Of a stretch of 16,310 nucleotides of DNA, positions 1 through 6,894 are shown in pieces (the first letter of the stretch is position 1; every line of letters starts with the position of its first letter). This DNA is from Bacillota bacterium (GTDB lineage Bacteria; Bacillota; Clostridia; Christensenellales; SZUA-584). The stretch lies in contig JAEYKW010000026.1 of assembly GCA_023408075.1 (NCBI GenBank), positions 1 to 16,310 on the forward strand, given 5' to 3'. The position numbers and the translations under genes are program-made. The notes beneath the pieces were generated by a model. That model was not told the DNA's origin. It made no database searches and saw only the letters and a list, made by a program, of their open reading frames with translations.

Positions 1-22
1 TATCCTGTTTTTGACCCATCAT
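1..22 (-). CDS. Start of presumed transposase, left copy (partial)
   Basis: On the minus strand two consecutive ATG codons follow a GGGGG Shine-Dalgarno by 4 and 7 bases and give Met-Met-Gly-Gln-Lys-Gln-Asp before the window ends. The identical start is present at the right end. That it encodes a transposase is inferred only from its position at the edge of a repeated element; no catalytic motif is visible. Confidence 0.4.
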
Positions 23-127
23 TTCACCCCCGTTGCTTTGTTTGTGTCGCAACTTCAGTGTAACTGGTTCGTGACCTTGATGGGTCTTCTTTTTTCTATT
101 TTGGGCAATTCATTTTACAACTTACCG
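1..127 (-). mobile_element. 5' end of an insertion element, left copy (partial)
   Basis: This stretch is the exact reverse complement of 16184-16310. Identity stops abruptly after base 127, which is what the outer boundary of a mobile element looks like when two copies sit at different sites. Read on the minus strand it has a non-coding leader, a GGGGG ribosome site and an ATG near base 22, with the frame running off the window. The family cannot be named from seven residues. An assembly boundary inside a multicopy element is the simplest explanation for the fragment ending here. Confidence 0.7.
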
Positions 128-131
128 AGAT

Positions 132-407
132 TCAAGCCTGTGATTGAGTGAGCAGCCAATAAACAGCCGCGGCCTGTGCAATGAGCACAAACGGAACAAA
201 AACCATGAACTTAAGCTTTCTCGTTTTGTGATGAAACGCAAGCATTGAGAGCCACACGCCGAGCGCACCGCCCAAAAAAGCGAGCGCGAACAGCGTGCGT
301 TCACGGACACGGCGGGCATGCTTCGCCGCCGCACGCTTATCCGCCGCACAGACGGCAAAGCCCGCTATATTCATAATGGCCAGATATCCGGCCAATATAT
401 ACGGCAT
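132..407 (-). CDS. DUF1294 family small membrane protein
   Basis: A 91-residue protein with hydrophobic segments near the N-terminus (YILAGYLAIMNIAGFAVCA), in the middle (TLFALAFLGGALGVWLSML) and at the C-terminus (FMVFVPFVLIAQAAAVYWL). The middle carries DKRAA and the LGGALGVW-x-HHKTRK pattern typical of DUF1294 (DUF1294/YdaD-like) proteins, whose function is unknown. The start at 407 is chosen over an ATG at 422 because AAGGAAA lies 6-7 bases before 407 and is itself inside the longer reading. A very good promoter lies upstream (438-466). The length is normal for the family, so the gene looks complete although its stop codon is only 4 bp from the flanking insertion element. It diverges from pyk. 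Confidence 0.8.
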   Translation of the reverse strand: MPYILAGYLAIMNIAGFAVCAADKRAAAKHARRVRERTLFALAFLGGALGVWLSMLAFHHKTRKLKFMVFVPFVLIAQAAAVYWLLTQSQA

Positions 408-437
408 GCTTTTTCCTTCCATTATATTAATATGGCC

Positions 438-466
438 ATTCTAACCGAAAACCGGCGACAGGTCAA
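438..466 (-). promoter_or_regulatory. Sigma-A promoter for the DUF1294 gene
   Basis: On the minus strand TTGACC (466-461) and TAGAAT (443-438) are separated by 17 bp. This lies about 30 bp upstream of the start codon, giving a very short leader that contains the Shine-Dalgarno. Confidence 0.65.
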
Positions 467-514
467 AATCCAGTTTTTAAGCTCCCTAAACAAAATGCGT
501 TTACAATATCATGA

Positions 515-542
515 TTGATTAATTATGCAAAGCATTTATAAT
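515..542 (+). promoter_or_regulatory. Candidate sigma-A promoter for pyk
   Basis: TTGATT (515-520) and a consensus TATAAT (537-542) are separated by 16 bp. Transcription would begin near 549 and give a leader of roughly 117 nt before pyk. The -10 region overlaps the palindrome-like ATGCAAAGCAT (525-535). Confidence 0.55.
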
Positions 543-548
543 AGCAAA

Positions 549-665
549 TATAGACTGACAGAGAAATGGCATTTTTATTGCCATGGGTATGGCTGCGAAG
601 CCAAGTTCATTGCAGCATCATCCAAAACAGTTATTATATGCTTTGCATTTTTATAAGGAGAGGTT
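549..665 (+). promoter_or_regulatory. Structured leader of pyk
   Basis: The leader holds a hairpin ATGGCA (566-571) with TGCCAT (579-584), then two mutually exclusive pairings: GGCT/AGCC (591-594 with 599-602) or GCTGC/GCAGC (592-596 with 612-616). ATGCTTTGCAT at 639-649, just before the Shine-Dalgarno AAGGAG, is the exact reverse complement of ATGCAAAGCAT at 525-535 in the promoter. No known riboswitch class was recognised. Regulation by an operator pair or by RNA structure is only a possibility. Confidence 0.3.
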
Positions 666-2414
666 ATGAGAAAGACAAAAATCATCTGCACGATCGGGCC
701 GGCGACGGACACCGAAAAGCCGATGCGGCAGCTCATCGAAAACGGCATGGACGTGGCGCGGTTCAATTTCAGCCACGGAGACCATGCCACACACAAAAGC
801 CGTATTGACCTGCTGAAAAAGCTTCGTGCGGAATATGACCGGCCTATCGGTATTCTTCTGGATACCAAAGGCCCCGAAGTACGCATCAAGCGCTTTAAAA
901 CCGGTAGCGCCGAGCTCAAAGAGGGCGGTAAGTTTACGCTGCTGATGCAGGACGCAGAGGGCAACGACAAACAAGTGTCCATCACATACCCGCAGCTTGC
1001 AAGCGAGCTGCCCAAGGGCACGCGCATATTGCTCGACGACGGGCTTATTGAGCTCGAAGCCGAGAGTGTGACGCCGCAGGCAATTGCGTGCCGTGTCATC
1101 ACGGGTGGGGTGCTCAGGGACAACAAATCGATCAATGTGCCGAGCGTTCATATGCAGATGGATTACATCAGCGATAAGGACAGGGGCGACATTCTCTTCG
1201 GCATTGAAAACGACGTGGACTTCATCGCGGCATCCTTCTGCCGGACGGCGCAGGATGTGCTTGAGGTGCGGCAGATACTCGAAAAAAATAACGGAAAAGA
1301 CATACAGATCATCGCCAAGATTGAAAACGAGAGCGGCGTGAATTACATTGACGAAATTATCAAGGTCAGCGACGGCATTATGATTGCACGCGGCGACATG
1401 GGTGTGGAGCTGGACATCGTTGATCTGCCGCGCATACAAAAGCTGCTCATCAAAAAAGCTTATTCGGCGGGCCGCAAGGTGATTACCGCCACACAGATGC
1501 TTGACTCGATGATTCACAACCCGCGGCCCACGCGCGCCGAAGCGACGGACGTGGCCAATGCGGTGTACGACGGCACCAGTGCGATTATGCTGTCCGGCGA
1601 AACAGCGGTAGGCAAATACCCGATTGAAAGCCTCGTCACCATGTCGCGCATTGCCGAAAACACGGAAAACAACATTCACTACAAAACGCGCTTTAACACA
1701 AAGCTGCCCGAATACTGCGCGAGCGTGACCAGCGCGATTTCTCACGCGACGTGCTCCACGGCACATAGCCTTGGGGCAAGCGCGATCATTGCGTTTACGA
1801 AATCCGGCCGTACGGCAAGGATGGTTTCGAGCTTCCGTCCGGCTGTCCCGATCATCGCGTGCTCGCCCATTGATAAGGTCTGCCATCAGCTTGCGCTGTC
1901 CTGGGGCGTCTGCCCGGTGCTCGGCGAGGAGCAGGACAACACGGACAAGCTCTTTGAACACGCTGTCGAGCGGGCCAAATCCACCGGCCTTGTGCAGCAC
2001 GGCGAAGTCGTGGTGATCACGGCGGGCGTACCCATCGGTATCAGCGGCACCACCAATACATTAAAGGTGCATATCGTGGGCAATGTGCTCTTAAAAGGGA
2101 CAGGCTATAACAATATGATCATCAGCGGCAAGCTCTGCGTCGCCGCAAGCGAGCAGGCCGCGCGCGATATGTTTGAGCCGGGCGACATCCTTGTGATTCC
2201 GCATACGAGCAATGCGCTGATGGACCTGTTAAAAGAAGCCTCCGGCATCATCACCGAGCAGGGCGGTGTGGACTCTCACGCCGTGATCGTCGGGCTCACG
2301 CTCGGCATTCCTGTGCTCTGCGACGCCGAAAACGCGACGGACATACTCAAAAACGGCACCACCGTCACGCTCGACACGGCGCGCGGCATGGTGTACACCG
2401 GAATCGCTCAGTAA
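666..2414 (+). CDS. pyk: Pyruvate kinase with C-terminal PEP-utiliser domain
   Basis: Catalyses the last ATP-yielding step of glycolysis, phosphoenolpyruvate plus ADP to pyruvate plus ATP, in the cytosol. The 582-residue protein starts with KTKIICTIGPAT and shows the substrate motif ARFNFSHG (R32, N34, H37). It has the catalytic Lys218 with the metal ligands Glu220 (AKIENESG) and Asp244 (ARGDMGVE), and the ITATQMLDSMI and GTSAIMLSGETAVGKYP signatures. Residues from about 340 to 470 form the alpha/beta C-terminal domain. Residues from about 480 to 582 are the extra PEP-utiliser swivelling domain (TEQGGVDSHAVIVG, His538), a tail common in Bacillota enzymes (about 585 residues in Bacillus). AAGGAG lies 7 bases before the ATG. 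The next gene begins 37 bp after the stop in the same direction, so co-transcription is likely. Confidence 0.97.
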   Translation: MRKTKIICTIGPATDTEKPMRQLIENGMDVARFNFSHGDHATHKSRIDLLKKLRAEYDRPIGILLDTKGPEVRIKRFKTGSAELKEGGKFTLLMQDAEGNDKQVSITYPQLASELPKGTRILLDDGLIELEAESVTPQAIACRVITGGVLRDNKSINVPSVHMQMDYISDKDRGDILFGIENDVDFIAASFCRTAQDVLEVRQILEKNNGKDIQIIAKIENESGVNYIDEIIKVSDGIMIARGDMGVELDIVDLPRIQKLLIKKAYSAGRKVITATQMLDSMIHNPRPTRAEATDVANAVYDGTSAIMLSGETAVGKYPIESLVTMSRIAENTENNIHYKTRFNTKLPEYCASVTSAISHATCSTAHSLGASAIIAFTKSGRTARMVSSFRPAVPIIACSPIDKVCHQLALSWGVCPVLGEEQDNTDKLFEHAVERAKSTGLVQHGEVVVITAGVPIGISGTTNTLKVHIVGNVLLKGTGYNNMIISGKLCVAASEQAARDMFEPGDILVIPHTSNALMDLLKEASGIITEQGGVDSHAVIVGLTLGIPVLCDAENATDILKNGTTVTLDTARGMVYTGIAQ

Positions 2415-2420
2415 TCTCAT

Positions 2421-2451
2421 AGGAGGAACGGCGCCAGCGCGCCATAAAACG
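2421..2451 (+). promoter_or_regulatory. Distant Shine-Dalgarno with intervening hairpin
   Basis: AGGAGG (2421-2426) is followed by GGCGC (2430-2434), loop CAGC and GCGCC (2439-2443), a perfect 5-bp G+C stem. If folded, it removes 14 nt and leaves 11 nt between the Shine-Dalgarno and the ATG at 2452. Codons between the two in that frame include no ATG, GTG or TTG. Confidence 0.55.
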
Positions 2452-3618
2452 ATGAAATTATCTTCTTTGATGAACGACTTGTCATCGGGTATATTTACCG
2501 AGCTTGCCAAAGAAAAAGCAAAGCTCAAGGCAGGCGGCATGGATGTGATTGACTTAAGCGTAGGCACGCCCAACATCGCACCCACCGAGGCGATTAAACG
2601 CACCATCGCGGAAGAGTCGCTCAAAGACGAAAACTACATTTACGCCATCGACGACCTGCCGGAGCTGAAGCAGGCCGCATCCGATTGGTACCAAACGCGC
2701 TACGGCGTGGCCATTGACGCGGACACCGAGGTGTGCGCGGTGCTCGGCACACAGGAGGGGCTCGCGCACTGCTGTCTGCCCGTCATTGACCCGGGCGATA
2801 CCGTGATACTGCAGGACCCGTGCTATCCCGCGTTTTTTGTGGGCGCGGCGCTCGCGCATGCGGATGTGTTCCGCGTGCCGCAGAAGCCCGAGAACGGATT
2901 CATCGTCGATTTTGACGATATCCCCGAGGACGTGGCCCGGCGCGCGAAGCTCATTATCATCTCGTACCCGAACAACCCGACGACATCAGTCGCGCCGCCC
3001 TCATTTTACGATGATCTGGTGGCGTTTGCAAAGAAATATGACATATTTGTGATCCACGACAATGCGTACAGCGAGCTTGCTTTCGACGGGCTGCGCGTCG
3101 GCAGCTTTCTCGCCCACACGGGCGCGAGGGACATCGGCGCGGAGTTCAACTCGCTCTCCAAATCCTACGGGTACGCAGGTGCGCGTCTCGGGTTCTGCGT
3201 GGGCAACGCTGATTACATTTCGGCGCTCAAGCAGCTTAAATCCAACACGGATTACGGCATTTTTCTGCCCGTGCAGAAGGCGGGTATCTGTGCGCTGCGT
3301 AGCGACGGCTGCGTGGTGCGCGATACCTCGGCGGCGTATGAAAAGCGCCGCGATATTTTGATTAATGCGTTTGCGGCTCACGGCTGGCAGATCGACAAGC
3401 CGCGCGCAACAATGTTCGTCTGGGCGAAGATACCCCAAAGCTTCGGCACCGACGATGTGAAGTTCGTGCAGCGGCTCATGCAGGAAACAGGGGTGCTTGT
3501 GGTGCCGGGCAGCGCGTTTGGCAGCTGCGGCAAAGGCTATGTGCGCATCGCGCTCGTGCAGAATGAAGACCGCATACTGACCGCGGCCGAGAGGATTGGA
3601 GAGTTTTTAAGGGGATAG
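2452..3618 (+). CDS. PLP-dependent class I/II aminotransferase
   Basis: A complete 388-residue fold-type I aminotransferase. Visible landmarks are GTQEG (99-103, phosphate-binding loop region), the Asn-Pro of SYPNNPTTS (N175), Asp203 and Tyr206 in HDNAYSEL (cofactor ring contacts), the Schiff-base lysine K237 in SLSKSYG with Arg245 following, and the carboxylate-binding Arg365 in GYVRIAL. The sequence style resembles the aspartate/alanine and LL-diaminopimelate aminotransferase branch, but the substrate cannot be fixed from sequence. The gene follows pyk by 37 bp. Pyruvate or another keto acid as acceptor would suit that position; this is inference. The only strong Shine-Dalgarno (AGGAGG, 2421-2426) is 25 bases from the ATG, with a G+C-rich hairpin between them. 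No other in-frame start lies closer. Confidence 0.9.
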   Translation: MKLSSLMNDLSSGIFTELAKEKAKLKAGGMDVIDLSVGTPNIAPTEAIKRTIAEESLKDENYIYAIDDLPELKQAASDWYQTRYGVAIDADTEVCAVLGTQEGLAHCCLPVIDPGDTVILQDPCYPAFFVGAALAHADVFRVPQKPENGFIVDFDDIPEDVARRAKLIIISYPNNPTTSVAPPSFYDDLVAFAKKYDIFVIHDNAYSELAFDGLRVGSFLAHTGARDIGAEFNSLSKSYGYAGARLGFCVGNADYISALKQLKSNTDYGIFLPVQKAGICALRSDGCVVRDTSAAYEKRRDILINAFAAHGWQIDKPRATMFVWAKIPQSFGTDDVKFVQRLMQETGVLVVPGSAFGSCGKGYVRIALVQNEDRILTAAERIGEFLRG

Positions 3619-3645
3619 GTTGCGGAGAATTATATTGAAATGGCA

Positions 3646-3670
3646 GGCGATCACTGATCGCCCCTACAAT
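3646..3670 (+). repeat. REP palindrome, copy 1
   Basis: The 17-nt near-perfect palindrome GGCGATCACTGATCGCC is followed by CCTACAAT. It lies in the space between the aminotransferase and the RAYT gene. The 27 nt from 3644 to 3670 match copy 3 exactly. It has the size, symmetry and location expected of a REP element mobilised by the adjacent transposase. Confidence 0.8.
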
Positions 3671-3715
3671 GACGATGAAATTTGAAAATAATCTGTTATA
3701 TCTGGTGTTTACGGT

Positions 3716-4213
3716 ATGAGCCTTCCTAATCGAAAGACCATTCGCCTCAAAGACTATGATTATTCTGCCAATGGCGTTTATTTCGTGACCATCTGCTCAA
3801 AAGATAGGCAGCATCTATTTTGGAACGTAGGGGCGATCAGTGATCGCCCGCCAAAACAGCCTGATCTCACACGCATAGGTCACATTGCCGAAAAATTGAT
3901 CAATCAAACTCCAAAAATCTATTCTGATATTCATATTGATAAATATACAGTCATGCCCAATCATGTTCATATACTGATAAGCATTAATAAACCCGATTAT
4001 GCTGAAACCAGGCGATCACTGATCGCCCCTACAATATCACGTATTATAAAGCAATATAAAAGTGCTGTTACAAAAGAAGCCGGGATGTCCATTTGGCAAA
4101 AATCGTTTCATGAACATATTGTCCGTGATGAACAGGAGTATCAGCAAATCTGGCGATACATTGATGAAAACCCGCTCAAGTGGCAGCAGGATTGCTATTA
4201 CAGCAATTCGTGA
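3716..4213 (+). CDS. REP-associated tyrosine transposase (RAYT, IS200-like Y1 family)
   Basis: A 165-residue single-domain HUH endonuclease of the IS200-like Y1 transposase superfamily, in the branch that acts on REP palindromes. The N-terminus NRKTIRLKDYDYSANGVYFVT is the usual RAYT opening. The HUH metal site is His83-Val-His85 in VMPNHVHILI. The conserved tail is WQKSFHEHIV followed by YIDENPLKW, where Tyr148 is the most likely nucleophile (Tyr142 is the alternative). The start matches family starts, although the Shine-Dalgarno is weak. Two REP palindromes lie inside the frame and encode VGAISDRP (38-45) and RRSLIAPT (99-106); both occupy apparent loops between core elements. The gene is clearly more A+T-rich than its neighbours, which suits horizontal or lineage-specific mobility. 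Confidence 0.93.
   Translation: MSLPNRKTIRLKDYDYSANGVYFVTICSKDRQHLFWNVGAISDRPPKQPDLTRIGHIAEKLINQTPKIYSDIHIDKYTVMPNHVHILISINKPDYAETRRSLIAPTISRIIKQYKSAVTKEAGMSIWQKSFHEHIVRDEQEYQQIWRYIDENPLKWQQDCYYSNS
3827..3848 (-). repeat. REP palindrome, copy 2 (inside the RAYT gene, inverted)
   Basis: The minus-strand reading is the same 17-nt palindrome (3848-3832) followed by CCTAC, so 22 nt match copies 1 and 3. It is translated in the RAYT gene as part of Asn-Val-Gly-Ala-Ile-Ser-Asp-Arg-Pro. Confidence 0.8.
4009..4035 (+). repeat. REP palindrome, copy 3 (inside the RAYT gene)
   Basis: The palindrome GGCGATCACTGATCGCC spans 4011-4027 and is followed by CCTACAAT. With the preceding CA the 27 nt equal copy 1 in the same orientation. 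It is translated in frame as Arg-Arg-Ser-Leu-Ile-Ala-Pro-Thr. Confidence 0.8.
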
Positions 4214-4272
4214 ATTAAACTGACACCCAAACACAAAAAACTCCGCACTCATATTTGATGCGCAACATCATC

Positions 4273-4344
4273 AGCTATGTCCCACCCGCGCAAAACGAAG
4301 ACCGCATGCTGACGGCGGCAATAAAAACAGAGTATCTTTTAAAG
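4273..4344 (+). pseudogene. Remnant resembling the 3' end of the aminotransferase
   Basis: The frame reads SYV, then AQNEDRMLTAA, then EYLLK. The aminotransferase ends GYV, then VQNEDRILTAA, then EFLRG. Over the ten codons at 4291-4320, 25 of 30 bases agree and every difference is at a third codon position. One of these changes the residue (Ile to Met). The stretch therefore diverged under coding constraint and is now a stranded fragment with no upstream body. It lies directly after the RAYT gene. The 152-bp gap 4214-4365 holds nothing else recognised. Confidence 0.55.
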
Positions 4345-4365
4345 AATGATCATGCTATGCGATAT

Positions 4366-5298
4366 TTATTCCATCAATTCAGGCCCGAGATATTGAAAAT
4401 GCATGGTATCGAGGCCCTCTTTAAAATCTCCGCCCCATGTCCAGCCGTACTTTTCAAAAATGGCGATCACACTCTCGGGAATGTAATACGGTGAGTTCGT
4501 CTTGCGTTTGTCTCTAGACTTGTAAAATTGATTATACGCTTTGTTGATGTCGATACACGTGCCGAAGCTATGCTGAGACAAATATGGGTTTTTCCTTATC
4601 CAAGGCACCACCATGCGCCTGTATCCATAACCGGCCAGCGTTTTGACCGGAAACTGTATGTCCAGCACATAAATCTCGTTAAAGATGGCCTGAACCTGAG
4701 CGGCCAGCTTGTAATGAACAGTAAGCGGCATCTGCGACGGCACTTTGTTCTTTTTCGTCAGCTTCCACACCGGCACAGCGATAGTGACCATATGCTTAGC
4801 AGCCTCTTTGCTGCCATGATACCCCCACGGCGGTGACGTCATTTTATAATACTTTGTGGTCGTGCCGAATATATAGTTGTATCTGTCGTCACTGCTGTTA
4901 AATACAGCCCCTTGAGCCGTCCATTCCTTCGCGGCGGGCGTTGTGAAAGAACACACCCTGCCTTTGTATGTACCGGCACGGGTCCGCACAAACGCGCAGT
5001 AATAATACGCTGTCTCGGGTGCAAGCCCTGTCACCAATGCGTTCATTTTATCCCGCGCGACAGATTTTGAAAAAATTTTCGTATCCAGAACATCGGGGCT
5101 GAGACCGTAGTAAAAGCCTTTCTCTTTGACTTTACTGTAAGTTGAGCTGCTGCCCAATAATACCGCGCGGTCAGCATCCAGAACAACCGGGTTGTCTGTG
5201 TTCACAATGGGATCTGCCGCAGCGAGTGCTGTCGTTGATGTGCTCAAAATAAGCGCCGCTGTCATCAAAACGGCCAAAACAAGATTCATTCTTTTCAT
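4366..5298 (-). CDS. Secreted M15-family D-Ala-D-Ala carboxypeptidase with FN3-like domain
   Basis: A 310-residue exported peptidoglycan peptidase, by family expected to trim D-alanyl-D-alanine peptide ends outside the membrane. Residues 1-27 are a signal peptide (KRMN, a hydrophobic run, then ALA-AA). Residues about 28-122 look like a fibronectin type III-type module (KGFYYGLSPD and LVTGLAPETAYYYCAFVRT, ending CSFTTP). Residues about 190-310 form the catalytic domain with the zinc ligands His243 and Asp250 in SQHSFGTCID and His300 in LDTMHFQY. Asp297 precedes the last histidine where the family has its catalytic acid. This resembles VanY/DacB-like and Peptidase_M15_4 proteins. A near-consensus promoter is present upstream. 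The ribosome site (GGGTGG) is weak. Nothing nearby suggests vancomycin resistance. Confidence 0.85.
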   Translation of the reverse strand: MKRMNLVLAVLMTAALILSTSTTALAAADPIVNTDNPVVLDADRAVLLGSSSTYSKVKEKGFYYGLSPDVLDTKIFSKSVARDKMNALVTGLAPETAYYYCAFVRTRAGTYKGRVCSFTTPAAKEWTAQGAVFNSSDDRYNYIFGTTTKYYKMTSPPWGYHGSKEAAKHMVTIAVPVWKLTKKNKVPSQMPLTVHYKLAAQVQAIFNEIYVLDIQFPVKTLAGYGYRRMVVPWIRKNPYLSQHSFGTCIDINKAYNQFYKSRDKRKTNSPYYIPESVIAIFEKYGWTWGGDFKEGLDTMHFQYLGPELME

Positions 5299-5401
5299 TA
5301 CGCCACCCGTCCATAAAACGAATTGATCCTAAAGGCAATGGAGTCTTAAGTCATGGTGCAATTGGTGTCCGCAAGCAGAATGATGGGTTCATGATATATC
5401 G

Positions 5402-5430
5402 AATATATATTAGCATTTATTGGATGTCAA
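5402..5430 (-). promoter_or_regulatory. Near-consensus sigma-A promoter for the M15 peptidase gene
   Basis: On the minus strand a perfect TTGACA (5430-5425), a 17-bp spacer and TATATT (5407-5402). The expected leader is about 100 nt long. Confidence 0.7.
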
Positions 5431-5530
5431 ATCAAAAAACAGTATCCGGGCACGCAGACAACAGTCTGTGCAATAAATTCCAACTTTTCGACAAAAACCG
5501 CTGAACCCGTACACAAACCGCCTCGCGGAG

Positions 5531-5539
5531 TGATATAAT
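5531..5539 (+). promoter_or_regulatory. Extended -10 promoter for the acyltransferase gene
   Basis: TGATATAAT carries the TGn extension and a consensus -10 (5534-5539). The -35 position holds only a weak match, as is usual for extended -10 promoters. AAGGAG and the ATG follow about 20 and 30 bp downstream. Confidence 0.55.
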
Positions 5540-5568
5540 ACCATCAAAACATACCCAAGGAGCGGATC

Positions 5569-6825
5569 ATGAAGCAAAAGCGTACTCTTCAGCAAAGATT
5601 AGCCCTCAAACGCACCAAAAAGCCGCCCGCACTCATCTACCTTATACTCATCAATATCTGGCGGCTCGCGCTCAATAAAAAGCTCGGTATCAATTTCACA
5701 TTCAACGTGCGCCCCTCAAAAGACAAAAACCCGTATATACTGATCAGCAACCACGCGTCGCGCGTGGATTATCTTTATACCGCGCCCGCCGTGCTGCCGC
5801 ACCGTCTTAATTACGTGGTGGGCTACAACGAGTTTTTCCGTTCGCACCTCTATCCGATATTCGCCCTCATGCACGCGATACCCAAGCGCAACTTCGTGCC
5901 CGATCCGCACACGGTCAAGGAAATTATCCGCGTGATCCGGCGGGGCGGACGCGTCTGCCTGTTTCCCGAAGGCATGAGCTCAATATCGGGCGGCGGTCAG
6001 CCGTGCGCCATCGGCAGCGGCAAGCTGCTTAAATACCTTGGCGTTACGGTGTACTACACAAAAATTGCGGGCGGCTACATGACGAACACCAAGCACTGCC
6101 TCGACCAACGGCCGGGCCGCGTTGAGGTCGTGGTGGACAGGCTGTTCAGCCCCGAGCAATTAAGCAAAATGAGCGCGGACGAGATACAGGAGGTACTGAA
6201 CCGCGAGCTTGCGCACGACGACTATCTGTGGAACAAAGAGGCAAGAGTCCAATTCGACGGCAGTGAGATGGCAAAGAACCTCCATGATCTGCTATACCTT
6301 TGCCCCAAATGCGGCGAAACCTATACAATGCGCGCAGCGGGCGATACAATCCGCTGTGAAAAGTGCGGCAACGGCGCACATGTCAACGCCTATTACGATC
6401 TCGTACCCCTTGACGGCACCTGCGTGATACCCGAAACTGTCTCGCACTGGTATCAGCTGCAGCGCGACAAAGCCAAGGCGGAAGTGAAGGACAGTGGCTT
6501 TTCCTTCAGCGAGCGAGTCAAGCTCGGTGTGCTGCCGCTCTATAAGCGCCTGAAGAAAGGCGCTACCTCTTTGATTGCGGGTGAGGGCATATTGTCACTG
6601 ACACGCGAGGGTTTAAAGTTTGAAGGTATTAAACACGGGCAGCCGTTTGCGTTCTCGCTGCCGGCCGGCTCGGTGCCCACCTACGGCATGTGCACCGATA
6701 TCTCACGGTTCTACACGTTCTACAGGAGCGAGTTCTACGAGTTTTACCCCGAGCGGGGCGACACGATGCGCTGGTTCCACTTGACAGAGGAGCTGCACCG
6801 TGACTGCGGCGGCCCATGGCAGTAA
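5569..6825 (+). CDS. PlsC-like acyltransferase with internal zinc ribbon
   Basis: A 418-residue protein whose first ~220 residues are a 1-acyl-sn-glycerol-3-phosphate acyltransferase-type domain. It has a hydrophobic N-terminal segment (LIYLILINIWRLAL, 22-35), the catalytic HX4D box NHASRVD (His62, Asp67) and FPEG (132-135) with a downstream Ser/Gly loop. By family it transfers an acyl chain to a lysophosphatidate-like acceptor at the membrane in phospholipid synthesis. From about 245 there is a zinc ribbon (CPKCG at 245-249, CEKCG at 263-267), then about 150 residues of no recognised domain, rich in Tyr and Phe near the end (FYTFYRSEFYEFYPE). Typical PlsC is about 240 residues, so the tail is extra. 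AAGGAG lies 8 bases before the ATG. The exact substrate is not determined. Confidence 0.82.
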   Translation: MKQKRTLQQRLALKRTKKPPALIYLILINIWRLALNKKLGINFTFNVRPSKDKNPYILISNHASRVDYLYTAPAVLPHRLNYVVGYNEFFRSHLYPIFALMHAIPKRNFVPDPHTVKEIIRVIRRGGRVCLFPEGMSSISGGGQPCAIGSGKLLKYLGVTVYYTKIAGGYMTNTKHCLDQRPGRVEVVVDRLFSPEQLSKMSADEIQEVLNRELAHDDYLWNKEARVQFDGSEMAKNLHDLLYLCPKCGETYTMRAAGDTIRCEKCGNGAHVNAYYDLVPLDGTCVIPETVSHWYQLQRDKAKAEVKDSGFSFSERVKLGVLPLYKRLKKGATSLIAGEGILSLTREGLKFEGIKHGQPFAFSLPAGSVPTYGMCTDISRFYTFYRSEFYEFYPERGDTMRWFHLTEELHRDCGGPWQ

Positions 6826-6835
6826 AAAGGATTCT

Positions 6836-6864
6836 TTGAATATGCATCTTACTTCTGGTATACT
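6836..6864 (+). promoter_or_regulatory. Sigma-A promoter for the Ntn hydrolase gene
   Basis: TTGAAT (6836-6841), a 17-bp spacer and TATACT (6859-6864) with a TGG extension directly before the -10. Transcription would start about 25 nt before the ATG. Confidence 0.65.
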
Positions 6865-6894
6865 ACAAATATTATCCAACAGACTGAGGTCAGT

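Noticed and set aside
651..2000. Long open frame antisense to pyk (about 450 codons)
   Set aside because: It lies wholly opposite a clear pyruvate kinase gene, has no family resemblance, and its His/Arg/Val-rich composition is what the reverse strand of biased codons produces.
4366..5298. Vancomycin-resistance VanY call for the M15 peptidase
   Set aside because: No other van genes are present and the domain layout (signal peptide, FN3-like module, M15) fits an ordinary cell-wall peptidase.
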